The position numbers and the translations under genes were made by a program. 40,667 bases of DNA, from positions 1 through 40,667 of the IMG/VR virus record IMGVR_UViG_3300036760_000107. One strand, written 5' to 3'. This document shows, one piece after another, positions 12,833 through 20,620 of the stretch; position 1 is the stretch's first letter, and every line of letters starts with the position of its first letter. The notes under the pieces are model-generated. The model saw only the letters and a list, made by a program, of their open reading frames with translations. It searched no databases and was not told the origin of the DNA. The DNA is from a virus.

Positions 12833-12984
12833 TGGATTGTTTGAATGCCGCAATAGGCTGCGCTTATGCGGCGCTTGACAGCGGCACCGAGCCGTGCGAG
12901 GATTCGATCGTTCCGGCCGGCCGCCGGAGTCTGAATGTGCGAGGTCCGCCCCGGGGTGCCACGATCACCCCGGGACTCGCCTAA
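12832..12984 (+). CDS. Possible small ORF, 50 aa
   Basis: MDCLNAAIGCAYAALDSGTE starts three bases after the dyad and reads to TAA at 12982-12984. No ribosome binding site is visible, so it would need leaderless or dyad-linked translation. The last third covers an exact 9-bp hairpin (12950-12958 with 12966-12974). It could equally be the untranslated leader of 13003-13179. Confidence 0.25.
   Translation: MDCLNAAIGCAYAALDSGTEPCEDSIVPAGRRSLNVRGPPRGATITPGLA
12950..12974 (+). other. Strong 9-bp hairpin upstream of 13003
   Basis: CCCGGGGTG (12950-12958) pairs exactly with CACCCCGGG (12966-12974) around a 7-base loop. No U-run follows, so it is not a normal intrinsic terminator. It lies 28 bases before the next start codon and could influence translation or RNA stability. 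Confidence 0.5.
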
Positions 12985-13002
12985 CCCGTCGTGGGGGTAT
13001 TG

Positions 13003-13179
13003 ATGTCAAACCCGCCAGCCTACCCGCAGACTCTCCTGGAGTGGCGCGAGCATGAGCAGCGCACGCTCGCCTATCTCCGAGCCACAGCGCCGGCGCACAG
13101 CGCAATCGAGCCGCATCAGGTCAACATCCGATTACCCAGGTCGTTGCGACCCCAATCACGCAAGAGGTCGCGCAAGTGA
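13003..13179 (+). CDS. Hypothetical protein, probably frameshifted (58 aa as read)
   Basis: The ATG at 13003 follows GGGGG; the protein starts MSNPPAYPQTLLEWREHEQR. After about residue 41 the frame turns into Arg/Ser-rich sequence that looks out of frame, ending RSLRPQSRKRSRK. In the -1 frame the DNA continues to TAA at 13287-13289 with protein-like sequence (HPITQVVATPITQEVAQVIA, then QKASARKRQPTGRHNPAVPN). A -1 shift near 13126 would join both into one protein of about 95 residues. I see no classical slippery heptamer, so mutation or a sequencing error is as likely as programmed shifting. Confidence 0.45.
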   Translation: MSNPPAYPQTLLEWREHEQRTLAYLRATAPAHSAIEPHQVNIRLPRSLRPQSRKRSRK

Positions 13180-13380
13180 TAGCGCAAAAGGCAAGCGCTC
13201 GAAAAAGACAGCCCACCGGCCGCCATAACCCAGCGGTGCCCAACTCGACTACAGCGAGCGGCAGCAAACACGCCCTAATGCGCCCCTAACGGGACAGCAC
13301 GCGCACGGGCGGAACTTCGATAGCGCCCGCGGAAAGTGATAAACCGGACTGCGAAGTTTTACCCACCGCGCAAAGCGGGT

Positions 13381-13421
13381 GAGGTTGATGTTGTCTGAAA
13401 TTCAACACTTCAAGCAACCTC
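13381..13421 (+). promoter_or_regulatory. Hairpin that would hide a ribosome binding site
   Basis: GAGGTTG (13381-13387) pairs exactly with CAACCTC (13415-13421), and TGTTG (13389-13393) with CAACA (13403-13407) inside it. The GAGG and the ATG at 13388 both fall in the structure, so the start of the next small frame would be closed when folded. If that frame is real this is a translational switch; otherwise it is part of a structured non-coding stretch. Confidence 0.4.
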
Positions 13422-13576
13422 AAAATCAAGAAAACCGGCTGGAACTCGAACAACGGCTCATACGAAATACCCGCATGAGAGCAGCGGAGGCCGCGAGTCG
13501 GAGTATGAATGCCAGCGCCGGACATTCCCGTAACCGGCAACCAAGCCCCACCCTTGAGGCAGCCCCTGCAGGCTGA
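13388..13576 (+). CDS. Possible small protein, 62 aa
   Basis: MLSEIQHFKQPQNQENRLEL continues with a charged helix (EQRLIRNTRMRAAEAASR) and a Pro/Ala end. The first half is plausible protein. The binding site (GAGG) is close to the ATG and lies in a hairpin. The gap 13180-13868 has no better-supported gene. Also in it, AACTTCG near 13315 and CGAAGTT near 13351 are complementary. Confidence 0.35.
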   Translation: MLSEIQHFKQPQNQENRLELEQRLIRNTRMRAAEAASRSMNASAGHSRNRQPSPTLEAAPAG

Positions 13577-13787
13577 TCGTCCGAAGGCCGCTCCCAAGGC
13601 TGCGAAGGGGAAAGACGTAGGCCAGCCGAACGGCCATCCCCTATATGCGCTCTGGCAACCGACACTACGGCGGGCACGCACCTCGCTGACGCGTAGCGGT
13701 CGGTTTGGATCGTGCCACGGAGTGAGAGCGCCAGCTCCGGCACGGCCCCGGGTTGATCTGCCCTTGATCTGTTGTGCAGTGCAGTAA
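13509..13787 (+). CDS. Possible Pro/Ala/Lys-rich protein, 92 aa
   Basis: The ATG at 13509 follows GGAG with five bases spacing. MPAPDIPVTGNQAPPLRQPL is followed by KAAPKAAKGKDVGQPNGHPL, typical of a basic linker-like phage protein. The C-terminal 35 residues are less convincing. It overlaps the previous frame by 68 bases, so at most one of the two may be translated in full. Confidence 0.3.
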   Translation: MPAPDIPVTGNQAPPLRQPLQADRPKAAPKAAKGKDVGQPNGHPLYALWQPTLRRARTSLTRSGRFGSCHGVRAPAPARPRVDLPLICCAVQ

Positions 13788-13843
13788 ATTCACGCCAAAT
13801 TCGGAAAATATCACGCCGCAAAAGCGCGTTCGAGTATGATTTC

Positions 13844-13895
13844 GAAATGAGAATCATTTCAAACCGTAATGAGAATCGTAATGAGAATCATTTCA
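13844..13895 (+). promoter_or_regulatory. Triple AATGAGAATC repeat, Fur-box-like
   Basis: AATGAGAATC occurs at 13846, 13868 and 13880; the first and third copies extend to a 16-bp identity (AATGAGAATCATTTCA). The first copy sits in an exact inverted repeat, GAAATGA-gaa-TCATTTC (13844-13860). The sequence resembles Fur boxes (NATAATGATAATCATTATC type). A -10-like TATGAT lies just upstream at 13835-13840. The repeats also contain the candidate start codons of the next gene. Confidence 0.5.
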
Positions 13896-14225
13896 GATGA
13901 ATGGGTCGAGCCCTGGCTCGAAGTGTGGGCGGCAGATCAGCGCGACCCAGATTTGCGCCTCGGTGCCCCGAGCAGGGCCTCTGGCTGCGCAGGCGGCGAT
14001 GCGGGGGGCTACCGCAACATCGCTGAGCAATGGGAATCAGAAATCGAGCGGCGCGCGGTGGGGCTGATAGCGGCCGCTCTCGACGATATGTCCCCAGCCG
14101 AATCGTGCGCCGTGCATCACGTGCATCTGCATACCGCGTTTCGATTCGCGTTGCCCGCGCATCTGCTCTACCAGGTCGCGCGGCAAAAAATCGGCGTGCG
14201 ATTGCGAGCGCACGATTTCGCCTGA
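13869..14225 (+). CDS. Conserved phage protein upstream of terminase, 118 aa
   Basis: The C-terminal part, ALDDMSPAESCAVHHVHLHT followed by LYQVARQKIGVRLRAHDFA, matches an uncharacterised protein often found just before terminase genes in phages. Its position suggests late-gene regulation of the antitermination type, but that is inference. Start choice is open: ATG 13869 or 13881, both inside the repeat block and neither with a clear binding site. Two hairpins and a terminator follow directly, which would suit an antiterminator's target. Confidence 0.6.
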   Translation: MRIVMRIISDEWVEPWLEVWAADQRDPDLRLGAPSRASGCAGGDAGGYRNIAEQWESEIERRAVGLIAAALDDMSPAESCAVHHVHLHTAFRFALPAHLLYQVARQKIGVRLRAHDFA

Positions 14226-14246
14226 TTTGACATTCGCACCCGTGTA

Positions 14247-14279
14247 GGCGCAGGATTCGCCTCGGGGGCGAACTGCGCC
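14247..14279 (+). other. Strong hairpin before the late terminator
   Basis: GGCGCA (14247-14252) pairs with TGCGCC (14274-14279). Inside it TTCGCC (14256-14261) pairs with GGCGAA (14267-14272), giving 12 base pairs with a small asymmetric internal loop and a five-base apical loop. It lies 12 bases upstream of the terminator stem, a possible antitermination or processing element. Confidence 0.6.
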
Positions 14280-14291
14280 CCGAAGAAACGC

Positions 14292-14327
14292 AAGCCCAGC
14301 CTCTCACCAGGCGCTGGGCTTTTTTAT
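14292..14327 (+). terminator. Rho-independent terminator upstream of the late operon
   Basis: AAGCCCAGC (14292-14300) pairs exactly with GCTGGGCTT (14313-14321) around a 12-base loop, followed by TTTTTTATT. It ends 10 bases before the start codon of the first late gene. Either late transcription starts very close by, or a phage factor must read through it. Confidence 0.88.
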
Positions 14328-14337
14328 TGGGGGCCCC

Positions 14338-14550
14338 ATGACAACGGAAGCGCAGGTGCAGGCAGAACTCGCGACATTGATTACCGGTGCGAAGATCGAG
14401 AAATCAGACACCGGCGGATCGAGCACGTACAACAATTTCTACTCGATCGGCGGCGTGAGCTACCCAGGAAAAGCTCGGTGGACGCAATGCAGCGCAGCGC
14501 TATCGGCTGCGTCGCAGGCTGCGCGCATCGTGACCACGCTATCGACCTGA
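14338..14550 (+). CDS. Small conserved late protein, 70 aa
   Basis: MTTEAQVQAELATLITGAKI followed by STYNNFYSIGGVSYPGKARW. A tyrosine- and glycine-rich middle and an alanine-rich helical end give a small beta-then-helix protein. It is the first late gene, three bases before the small terminase gene, with GGGGG before the ATG. Function unknown; a small head-associated protein is possible. Confidence 0.6.
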   Translation: MTTEAQVQAELATLITGAKIEKSDTGGSSTYNNFYSIGGVSYPGKARWTQCSAALSAASQAARIVTTLST

Positions 14551-14553
14551 GAT

Positions 14554-14859
14554 ATGGCCGCGCGAACTCGTAAGACGACGCTCAACGAAAGTTGGCGCGG
14601 GAAAATTCGCGCGAGCATGTTGATCTTGCGATTGCAGGATCACGCGATGGGCGCGATCGAACTCTCGGCGACGCAGGTTCGCGCGATCGAAATCCTGCTC
14701 CGGAAAGTTGCTCCTGACATGCTCGCTGTCGAGCACACCGGAGAGATCACACATCAGTACGTCGCTGAACTGCCGCACGTCCAACCGATCGATGAATGGA
14801 TACAACAGAACGAGTCGTTGTCTGGCGCCCGCAGCCCGGGCCACAGACTCGACTCCTGA
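14554..14859 (+). CDS. terS: Terminase small subunit
   Basis: A 101-residue protein with the pattern SWRGKIRASMLILRLQDHAM followed by ELSATQVRAIEILLRKVAPD. I recognise this as a short terminase-small-type helical domain that includes a helix-turn-helix-like DNA-binding part. TerS proteins recognise the packaging site and load the large subunit. The gene overlaps the large terminase gene by 64 bases in another frame. No cos or pac site is identifiable by eye nearby. Confidence 0.8.
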   Translation: MAARTRKTTLNESWRGKIRASMLILRLQDHAMGAIELSATQVRAIEILLRKVAPDMLAVEHTGEITHQYVAELPHVQPIDEWIQQNESLSGARSPGHRLDS

Positions 14860-16250
14860 CCTGCGCGATATTCGAGGTTTTTTACGGGGGGGCGCGCGGC
14901 GGTGGCAAAACTGACGGCGTACTCGGCGACTGGCTCGGACACGCGCACCAATACGGCGAGCACGCCTCGGGACTCATGGTGCGTCGGACGCGCACCGAAC
15001 TCTACGATACCGTCGAGCGCTCGAAGCAAATCTATTCGCCGCTCGGTTGGACGTTCAACGAGACCGAAAAATTATGGCGTGGGCCGGACAGCGCGCGGCT
15101 ACGCTTCGCGTTTCTTGAGCGCGACGACGACGCGATGCTGTACCAAGGTCACGCTTACACGCGGCTCTACGTCGAGGAGATCGGCAATTTTCCGAGCCCC
15201 GATCCGATCATGCGATTGATGGCTACGCTACGATCAGCGCATGGGGTGCCGGTAGGATTTCGAGCGACGGGCAATCCCGGGGGGCCTGGGCATCAGTGGG
15301 TCAAGGGGCGCTACATCGATCCGGCGCCGGGTGGCTACGTGATTATGACCGATGAGGTCACGCAGTTGCAGCGGGTTTTCATCCCGGCAAAGGTCACCGA
15401 CAACGTGGCGCTAATGGAATCCGATCCGGGATACATCGCGCGGCTCAAGGCGTCCGGTCCGCCCGCGCTGGTTGCCGCGTGGTTAGACGGCGATTGGGAT
15501 GTCATCGCAGGCGCGTTTTTCAGCGAGTGGAGCGCGGCGCGGCATGTGATCCGGCCGTTTGGTATCCCTGCGCATTGGGCGCGCTACCGGGCCGGAGACT
15601 GGGGCTCCTATCGCCCGTTCTGCATCGGCTGGTATGCGGTGAGTGATGGATCGATACGCGGGATCGCGCGCGGTGCGCTGGTGAAATATCGCGAGTGGTA
15701 TGGCATGGTGCCGGGCCAGCCGAACGTCGGGCTAAAGTTAACCGCCGAGGAAGTGGCGGCCGGGATCCTGGAGCGCGAGTCCATGCTCGTGGAGGGCAAG
15801 GCGAAGCGCGAAGAGATGCACGATGCGGTACTCGATCCCAGCGCGTTCTCGCAGGATGGCGGCCCGTCGCTTGCAGAGCGGATGGGCAACCTAAAAGTAT
15901 GGTGGCGCCGCGCCGACAACAAGCGCGTGTCCCAGGCGGGCGCGCTCGGTGGTTGGGATCAGATGCGGCAGCGATTGAAAGGCGATCCGGACGGTCCCGG
16001 CATCCTGTTTTTCGATACGTGCATCCACACGATCCGCACCATTCCGGCGCTGCAACACGATACGCACCGCCCCGAAGATGTTGATACTGAAAGCGAGGAT
16101 CATGCTGGCGATGAGACCCGATATGCGTGCATGGCGCGCCCCTACACCAAAGACGCACCGAATATTCCGGCCCCGAAGTTTCCGGGCGAGCAGACCATCG
16201 CAGAGATCATCAAAAACGCCGGCAAACACCGGCGTGAATTGGAGGAGTAA
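14796..16250 (+). CDS. terL: Terminase large subunit (packaging ATPase and nuclease)
   Basis: A 484-residue TerL. Walker A is GGARGGGKT at 31-39, Walker B is RLYVEE at about 123-128, and the coupling motif TGNP is at about 158-161. The C-terminal RNase H-like nuclease shows acidic residues at YRAGDWG (D268), LDPSAF (D347) and HAGDETRY (about D439). It powers DNA translocation into proheads through the portal and cuts the concatemer. The ATG at 14796 opens inside the small-subunit gene; the next in-frame starts would remove N-terminal sequence before Walker A. A binding site is not obvious, so translation is probably coupled. Confidence 0.95.
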   Translation: MDTTERVVVWRPQPGPQTRLLTCAIFEVFYGGARGGGKTDGVLGDWLGHAHQYGEHASGLMVRRTRTELYDTVERSKQIYSPLGWTFNETEKLWRGPDSARLRFAFLERDDDAMLYQGHAYTRLYVEEIGNFPSPDPIMRLMATLRSAHGVPVGFRATGNPGGPGHQWVKGRYIDPAPGGYVIMTDEVTQLQRVFIPAKVTDNVALMESDPGYIARLKASGPPALVAAWLDGDWDVIAGAFFSEWSAARHVIRPFGIPAHWARYRAGDWGSYRPFCIGWYAVSDGSIRGIARGALVKYREWYGMVPGQPNVGLKLTAEEVAAGILERESMLVEGKAKREEMHDAVLDPSAFSQDGGPSLAERMGNLKVWWRRADNKRVSQAGALGGWDQMRQRLKGDPDGPGILFFDTCIHTIRTIPALQHDTHRPEDVDTESEDHAGDETRYACMARPYTKDAPNIPAPKFPGEQTIAEIIKNAGKHRRELEE

Positions 16251-16544
16251 ATGATTGCCAATCTATCCTGTCAAGCAACGCCCGTTGCTGCCGCCGGGAC
16301 ATTCATCCTCGCAACGCGCGGCGGTGCTTCTCTGGTCAGCGTGTTCTGTTCGAGTTCCTCGAGCGGCACGGTCACCGTGTACGACGCCGCGACGGGCAGC
16401 GGTACGCCGATCGTACCGGTATTCACCGCTGCTGCGGCAACGTCTTACAACCTGCCGGCGGCGTGCGGCACTGGCCTGACTGTGGTCCTCGGGGGCACTT
16501 TCACCGGCACGCTCTTCTGGTTGCCAGGCGGCGCGGCGGCGTAA
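16251..16544 (+). CDS. Small beta-rich virion protein, 97 aa
   Basis: Ser/Thr/Gly/Ala-rich with alternating beta residues (GTVTVYDAATGSGTPIVPVF, then LTVVLGGTFTGTLFWLPGG). It starts directly after the terminase stop, with GGAGGAGTAA before the ATG. The composition and position suggest a small head or decoration protein. No specific family recognised. Confidence 0.7.
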   Translation: MIANLSCQATPVAAAGTFILATRGGASLVSVFCSSSSSGTVTVYDAATGSGTPIVPVFTAAAATSYNLPAACGTGLTVVLGGTFTGTLFWLPGGAAA

Positions 16545-16547
16545 ACC

Positions 16548-18896
16548 ATGGAAGGCGGCTACGAAACGCGCGCCGAAGCCTCGAAGAAGCCAGGCGACGA
16601 GGCGCGGCGCTGGCTGCTCGAACTGAAGCTCGCCGACAAGCGCGAGCGTCCATGGCGCGAGCAGGCCGAGAAAATCTGGAAGAAATACCGCGGCCAGGAC
16701 AAGCGCAAAAACAGCTTCAACATTCTCTGGGCGAACACTGAGATCCTGCGCGAGGTGGTCTACAACTCGACGCCGAAACCGGATGTACGCCGGCGCTTCC
16801 GCTCGGAGGATATCCTTGGCAAGGCCGTGTCGCAGGTATTGGAGCGGGGCCTGCAATTTTCCGTCGATAGCAACGATTTCGACGGCACCATGAAGATGGA
16901 CATCCTCGATGCGTTGCTGCCGGGGCGCGGAATATCGCGCGTGCGCTACGTGCCGAGTTTCGCCCAGGTGGGCGGGCAGGGTCCGGCCGATGCGCATACC
17001 GAGGAGGACGAGGGGCCGCACGCGGAGGAACCCTTCGAGGGCGAGAGCGAGGAACTCGACTACGAGCAGGTGGTATGCGAGCACGTCCAGTGGGATGATT
17101 TTCGGCGCTCGGCCGGGAAAACGTGGGAGGAAATTACCTGGATCGGCTTCAAGCATCGGCTCCGTAAGGACGATGTTGAGGAGCAATTCGGCTCCGAGAT
17201 CGCCGAGCAGATCAAGTACGATGCGACCGGCGATGAGGATGTCGAGAGCAAGCGAAACGAGGATTTATCTCCGGTATTTCGCACCGCTGAATTCTGGGAG
17301 ATTTGGGATAAAGAATCCAAGCGCGTGTTCTTCACGCAGGAGTCGCGCAAGGATGGCCTGATTTTCCCGTTGACAAGCCCGAAGGGCGAACCGCCGCTGC
17401 GCCTGAAGAAGTTCTGGCCGATGCCGCGACCCTTGGAGATGGTCGAGGATTCCAGCGACCTGGTGCCCAAGCCGATCTATTTGCTCTATCAAGAACAGGC
17501 CGATGAGCTGGACCGGCTCTCTGCGCGCATCAACCGGATCATCAATGCGCTGAAGGTTCGAGGAGTTTATGACTCGACGATGACCGAGTTGTCGGAACTG
17601 ATGAAGGGCGACGACAATGAAATGATCCCAGCGGAGAACTCCGCCAAGTGGATCAACAACGGCGGCATCGAGAAGGCCATCTGGTGGATGCCGATTGAGC
17701 ACGCCGCCAAGGTGCTGAGCGAACTCTACGCAGCCCGCGATGCGGCCAAACAGGTCATCTATGAGTTGACCGGCATCGCCGACATCATGCGCGGGGCGAC
17801 CAATCCCAACGAAACGCTCGGGGCGCAGGAACTGAAGACGAAATTCGCCAGCGTGCGCTCGCAACGTATGCAGCGCGAAGTGGCGCGCTACGTGCGCGAT
17901 TTGATCCAGATTTGCGCCGAGGTGATCGGCGAGCATTTCAGTCAGCAGACCTTGGCGCAGATGACCGGGCTGCACTTCCCGACGGCCGCGCAGAAACAGC
18001 AGGCGATGGCGGCAGCGCAGGAAGCGGCAGCAACGGGCCAGCAATCGGCCCCGCCAGATCCGGCGATGATGCAGTCTCCGACCTGGGAGGACATCATGGC
18101 GGTGCTGCAATCGGACATGCAGCGCGAGTACCGCGTGGACGTGGAGACGGACAGCATTATCGCGTCCACGCTGCAAAACGACATGGCCGGGCTCGCCGAG
18201 GTGTTGGGCGGCCTCGTCAAATTCTGGCAGGGCGCCGGGCCGGCGGTTCAGGCAGGTGCCTTGCCAATCGAGGCGGTCAAGTCAATCAGCATGACGATTT
18301 GCAGGCGCGCCCGCATGGGGCTCGAAGTCGAGGATGCAATCGAGAAGATGAAAGAGCCGAATCCGCCGGCCGCCGCGCAAGACAACACTCCGCAGATCGA
18401 GGCTGCCAAGATGCAACAGGCTGATGCGCTTCACCAGCGCGAGATGCAGCAGAGGGCCGCTGAAGCGCAGATGAAGGCGCAGGCCGAGGCGCACGCCACG
18501 GAGTTGGAACATCAGCGCGAGCAAATGCGGATGCAGTTCGAGGCAGAGCAGGCTATGCGGTTACAGGAATTCGAGCGGTGGAAAGTGGATCGCGAGGCGG
18601 AAACTCGGGTGCTGGTCGCGGAGATTTCCGCAAAATCGGCGATCGATACCGCGCAGATGAGCGCTGCCAAGGCATACGAGGCGGACCAGGAAGTCGAGCG
18701 GCAGGGTAACGGTGGCATGACCAAGCAGGAGGCCGCATCGCAGGCGAATGAAGACGCTAGGGCACAACGGGATCAGGCGATGATCGATGCCCTGCATCAT
18801 GTCGTGAAAGCGGCGAGCGGCAAGAAGCGCGTCGTGCCGGTGCGCGATGCGTCCGGACGTATCGTCTACGCAGAGCACGTGCCGACAGAGCAATGA
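16548..18896 (+). CDS. Portal protein (782 aa, long coiled-coil C-terminus)
   Basis: A large protein directly after terminase. The N-terminal half has portal-like features: KLADKRERPWREQAEKIWKK at about 26-45, FNILWANTEILREVVYNSTP, and a helical stem region with LDRLSARINRIINALKVRG. The last 160 residues are a Gln/Glu/Ala-rich coiled coil (HQREMQQRAAEAQMKAQAEA) followed by a basic end, resembling the barrel extension of P22-type portals. The portal forms the dodecameric DNA channel at one capsid vertex. The length (782) fits large podovirus portals. Confidence 0.88.
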   Translation: MEGGYETRAEASKKPGDEARRWLLELKLADKRERPWREQAEKIWKKYRGQDKRKNSFNILWANTEILREVVYNSTPKPDVRRRFRSEDILGKAVSQVLERGLQFSVDSNDFDGTMKMDILDALLPGRGISRVRYVPSFAQVGGQGPADAHTEEDEGPHAEEPFEGESEELDYEQVVCEHVQWDDFRRSAGKTWEEITWIGFKHRLRKDDVEEQFGSEIAEQIKYDATGDEDVESKRNEDLSPVFRTAEFWEIWDKESKRVFFTQESRKDGLIFPLTSPKGEPPLRLKKFWPMPRPLEMVEDSSDLVPKPIYLLYQEQADELDRLSARINRIINALKVRGVYDSTMTELSELMKGDDNEMIPAENSAKWINNGGIEKAIWWMPIEHAAKVLSELYAARDAAKQVIYELTGIADIMRGATNPNETLGAQELKTKFASVRSQRMQREVARYVRDLIQICAEVIGEHFSQQTLAQMTGLHFPTAAQKQQAMAAAQEAAATGQQSAPPDPAMMQSPTWEDIMAVLQSDMQREYRVDVETDSIIASTLQNDMAGLAEVLGGLVKFWQGAGPAVQAGALPIEAVKSISMTICRRARMGLEVEDAIEKMKEPNPPAAAQDNTPQIEAAKMQQADALHQREMQQRAAEAQMKAQAEAHATELEHQREQMRMQFEAEQAMRLQEFERWKVDREAETRVLVAEISAKSAIDTAQMSAAKAYEADQEVERQGNGGMTKQEAASQANEDARAQRDQAMIDALHHVVKAASGKKRVVPVRDASGRIVYAEHVPTEQ

Positions 18897-18923
18897 CCTC
18901 CCCCAACCCACGAAGGAGCTAGT

Positions 18924-19223
18924 ATGAAATACACAATCCTTGCTACACGAATAGTGGACGACCTGCTCTTCACGCAGGTGGCCTACAAGATGGATGACGG
19001 TACTGAGGTCACTGTGGAGATCCCGCATTTTCAACCACAGACTGTAGCGGATGTGCTACTTGGCATAGTCAATCGCAGCGCATCGGAGGCGCAAAAGGCA
19101 ATGGCGAGCACACGGTGCGAAGCGATTAAGGCTGAACTTGAGGCAGGCGCCTCCAAGACAGCGGGTGCAAAACTTAATGTGGCGATGACCATCGACGCGG
19201 GAATAGTTACCGAAAAAGTCTGA
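18924..19223 (+). CDS. Hypothetical late protein, 99 aa
   Basis: MKYTILATRIVDDLLFTQVA begins a beta-rich N-terminal half, followed by a helical, Ala-rich C-terminal half (SEAQKAMASTRCEAIKAEL). GAAGGAGCTAGT precedes the ATG. It lies between portal and a repetitive beta protein. No family recognised. Confidence 0.65.
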   Translation: MKYTILATRIVDDLLFTQVAYKMDDGTEVTVEIPHFQPQTVADVLLGIVNRSASEAQKAMASTRCEAIKAELEAGASKTAGAKLNVAMTIDAGIVTEKV

Positions 19224-19224
19224 C

Positions 19225-20346
19225 ATGGCTGATCGCTATTTCATTAACGGAGGTGTTGACGCCAAATGGAGCACATCCGGGAATTGGAGTGCTACCGATG
19301 GCGGCGGTGCGTCGGGAGTAAAACCGACTGCTGCTGATGGTGTTTTCTTCACTGCGAACTCCCCGGTCTGTACAGTAGACACGGCGGGTGTTGGTCTGAC
19401 GCTCAACTTCACCGGCTACGCCAATACCATCACGATGACTGCCGGGCTCACGATTTCCGGCAGCGTCACACTTGTCGCCGCGATGACCATAGCGGGTGCG
19501 AGCGGGCTCACCATCAACCCCGCCACGACGAGCACCGCAACGCTAATCTCCAACGGTAAAACCTGGCCGAACAGTTTGACCTTGAACGGCAACGTCAGCG
19601 GCGTTCCCACGTTTGCGTTTAGCGATGCGTGGGATGTCAATGGATCTTTGACGATAGCGACCACTGGTGGTCAGGGCAACAACCTGAATGGTGGCCAGAT
19701 CAATGTGGCTGTCGGACTGTCCAGCACGGGTAATGGCACTTGCACCGGAAGCTCACTGATTGTGCTGGACGGTACGGGGACCTGGACAGGCGGATCCGCG
19801 ATCGGCAATAGCGTAACGATTAATACAGCCGGCACCATTACGTTGTCGGGGACGATAGCCTACCGCACAGGCACCCTCACTTACACCGCCGGAACGGTGT
19901 CTACCGGAGGGTCGCTTACCTGCAACCTGGCGGCCACTTTTGCAGTGAATGGCATTACCTGGACCAACGTCACGTTAAACCCAGACGCTCAAACTATCAC
20001 GTTGGCGGAAAATATGAATCTGACCGGCACCCTGACCCTCGGTCAAAGCAACAAAGCTATGTCAGTGAATGGCAATACGATCAATACCAGCGAGATCACC
20101 TGCTCCACCAGCTTGTCGGTGAGCGGCACCACGATTTTGAATGTCAATAATACCGGGACGCTGAGTTCTGGTACGGGAGGCACCATCAACAATTCAATCA
20201 TCATCAATGCCCCAGGTAAAACTGTCACGATAGCCGCGACATTCAGGAATCAGTTGAACAAATTTCAGTACCTTGCTGGCACAGTAATCTCAGATATTGG
20301 GACGTGGCTTGGTGTTAGTCCGGTAGGTCAACAATGTGGAATGTAA
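19225..20346 (+). CDS. Repetitive beta-solenoid-like virion protein, 373 aa
   Basis: The N-terminus MADRYFINGGVDAKWSTSGN is a form seen in many phage structural proteins, followed by WSATDGGGASGVKPTAADGV. The rest is Thr/Gly/Ser/Asn-rich with repeated short strands (GTITLSGTI, GTLTYTAGTV, GTLTLG) suggesting a beta-solenoid or stacked beta-sheets. There are almost no charged residues. Such proteins are usually surface decorations or fibres. A position between portal and scaffold is unusual for a fibre and favours a head-surface protein. It ends QQCGM just before the next gene. Confidence 0.65.
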   Translation: MADRYFINGGVDAKWSTSGNWSATDGGGASGVKPTAADGVFFTANSPVCTVDTAGVGLTLNFTGYANTITMTAGLTISGSVTLVAAMTIAGASGLTINPATTSTATLISNGKTWPNSLTLNGNVSGVPTFAFSDAWDVNGSLTIATTGGQGNNLNGGQINVAVGLSSTGNGTCTGSSLIVLDGTGTWTGGSAIGNSVTINTAGTITLSGTIAYRTGTLTYTAGTVSTGGSLTCNLAATFAVNGITWTNVTLNPDAQTITLAENMNLTGTLTLGQSNKAMSVNGNTINTSEITCSTSLSVSGTTILNVNNTGTLSSGTGGTINNSIIINAPGKTVTIAATFRNQLNKFQYLAGTVISDIGTWLGVSPVGQQCGM

Positions 20347-20347
20347 T

Positions 20348-20620
20348 ATGAAAACTAAACAAAGTCATGAAGGCTATCTGATGATCGATGACAGAGCGAG
20401 CGGTGGTGGACTCCTCGAAGGGGCAACGATCATGTGCGCGCACTGTCAGTTCACGTGGGTGATGAATCCGCTGCGTACACGTCCGCGCAATTATTGCCGT
20501 AACTGCGATGCATACGTTTGCGACAAACCGGCGTGCAATGCAGCCTGCGCACCTTTCTGGAGAACAATCGAGGCAGAGCAGACACGACTTATCCACGCTG
20601 AAATCAAGGAGCAACTCTGA
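20348..20620 (+). CDS. Conserved phage zinc-finger protein, 90 aa
   Basis: MKTKQSHEGYLMIDDRASGG, then a CAHC knuckle, NPLRTRPRNYCRNCDAYVCD, and a cysteine-rich end (CDKPACNAACAPF). I recognise the start and the two Cys pairs as a conserved protein of phage head gene clusters with unknown function. Two zinc sites are likely. The ATG at 20348 has only a weak purine run upstream. The stop overlaps the next ATG by one base (TGATG). Confidence 0.75.
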   Translation: MKTKQSHEGYLMIDDRASGGGLLEGATIMCAHCQFTWVMNPLRTRPRNYCRNCDAYVCDKPACNAACAPFWRTIEAEQTRLIHAEIKEQL

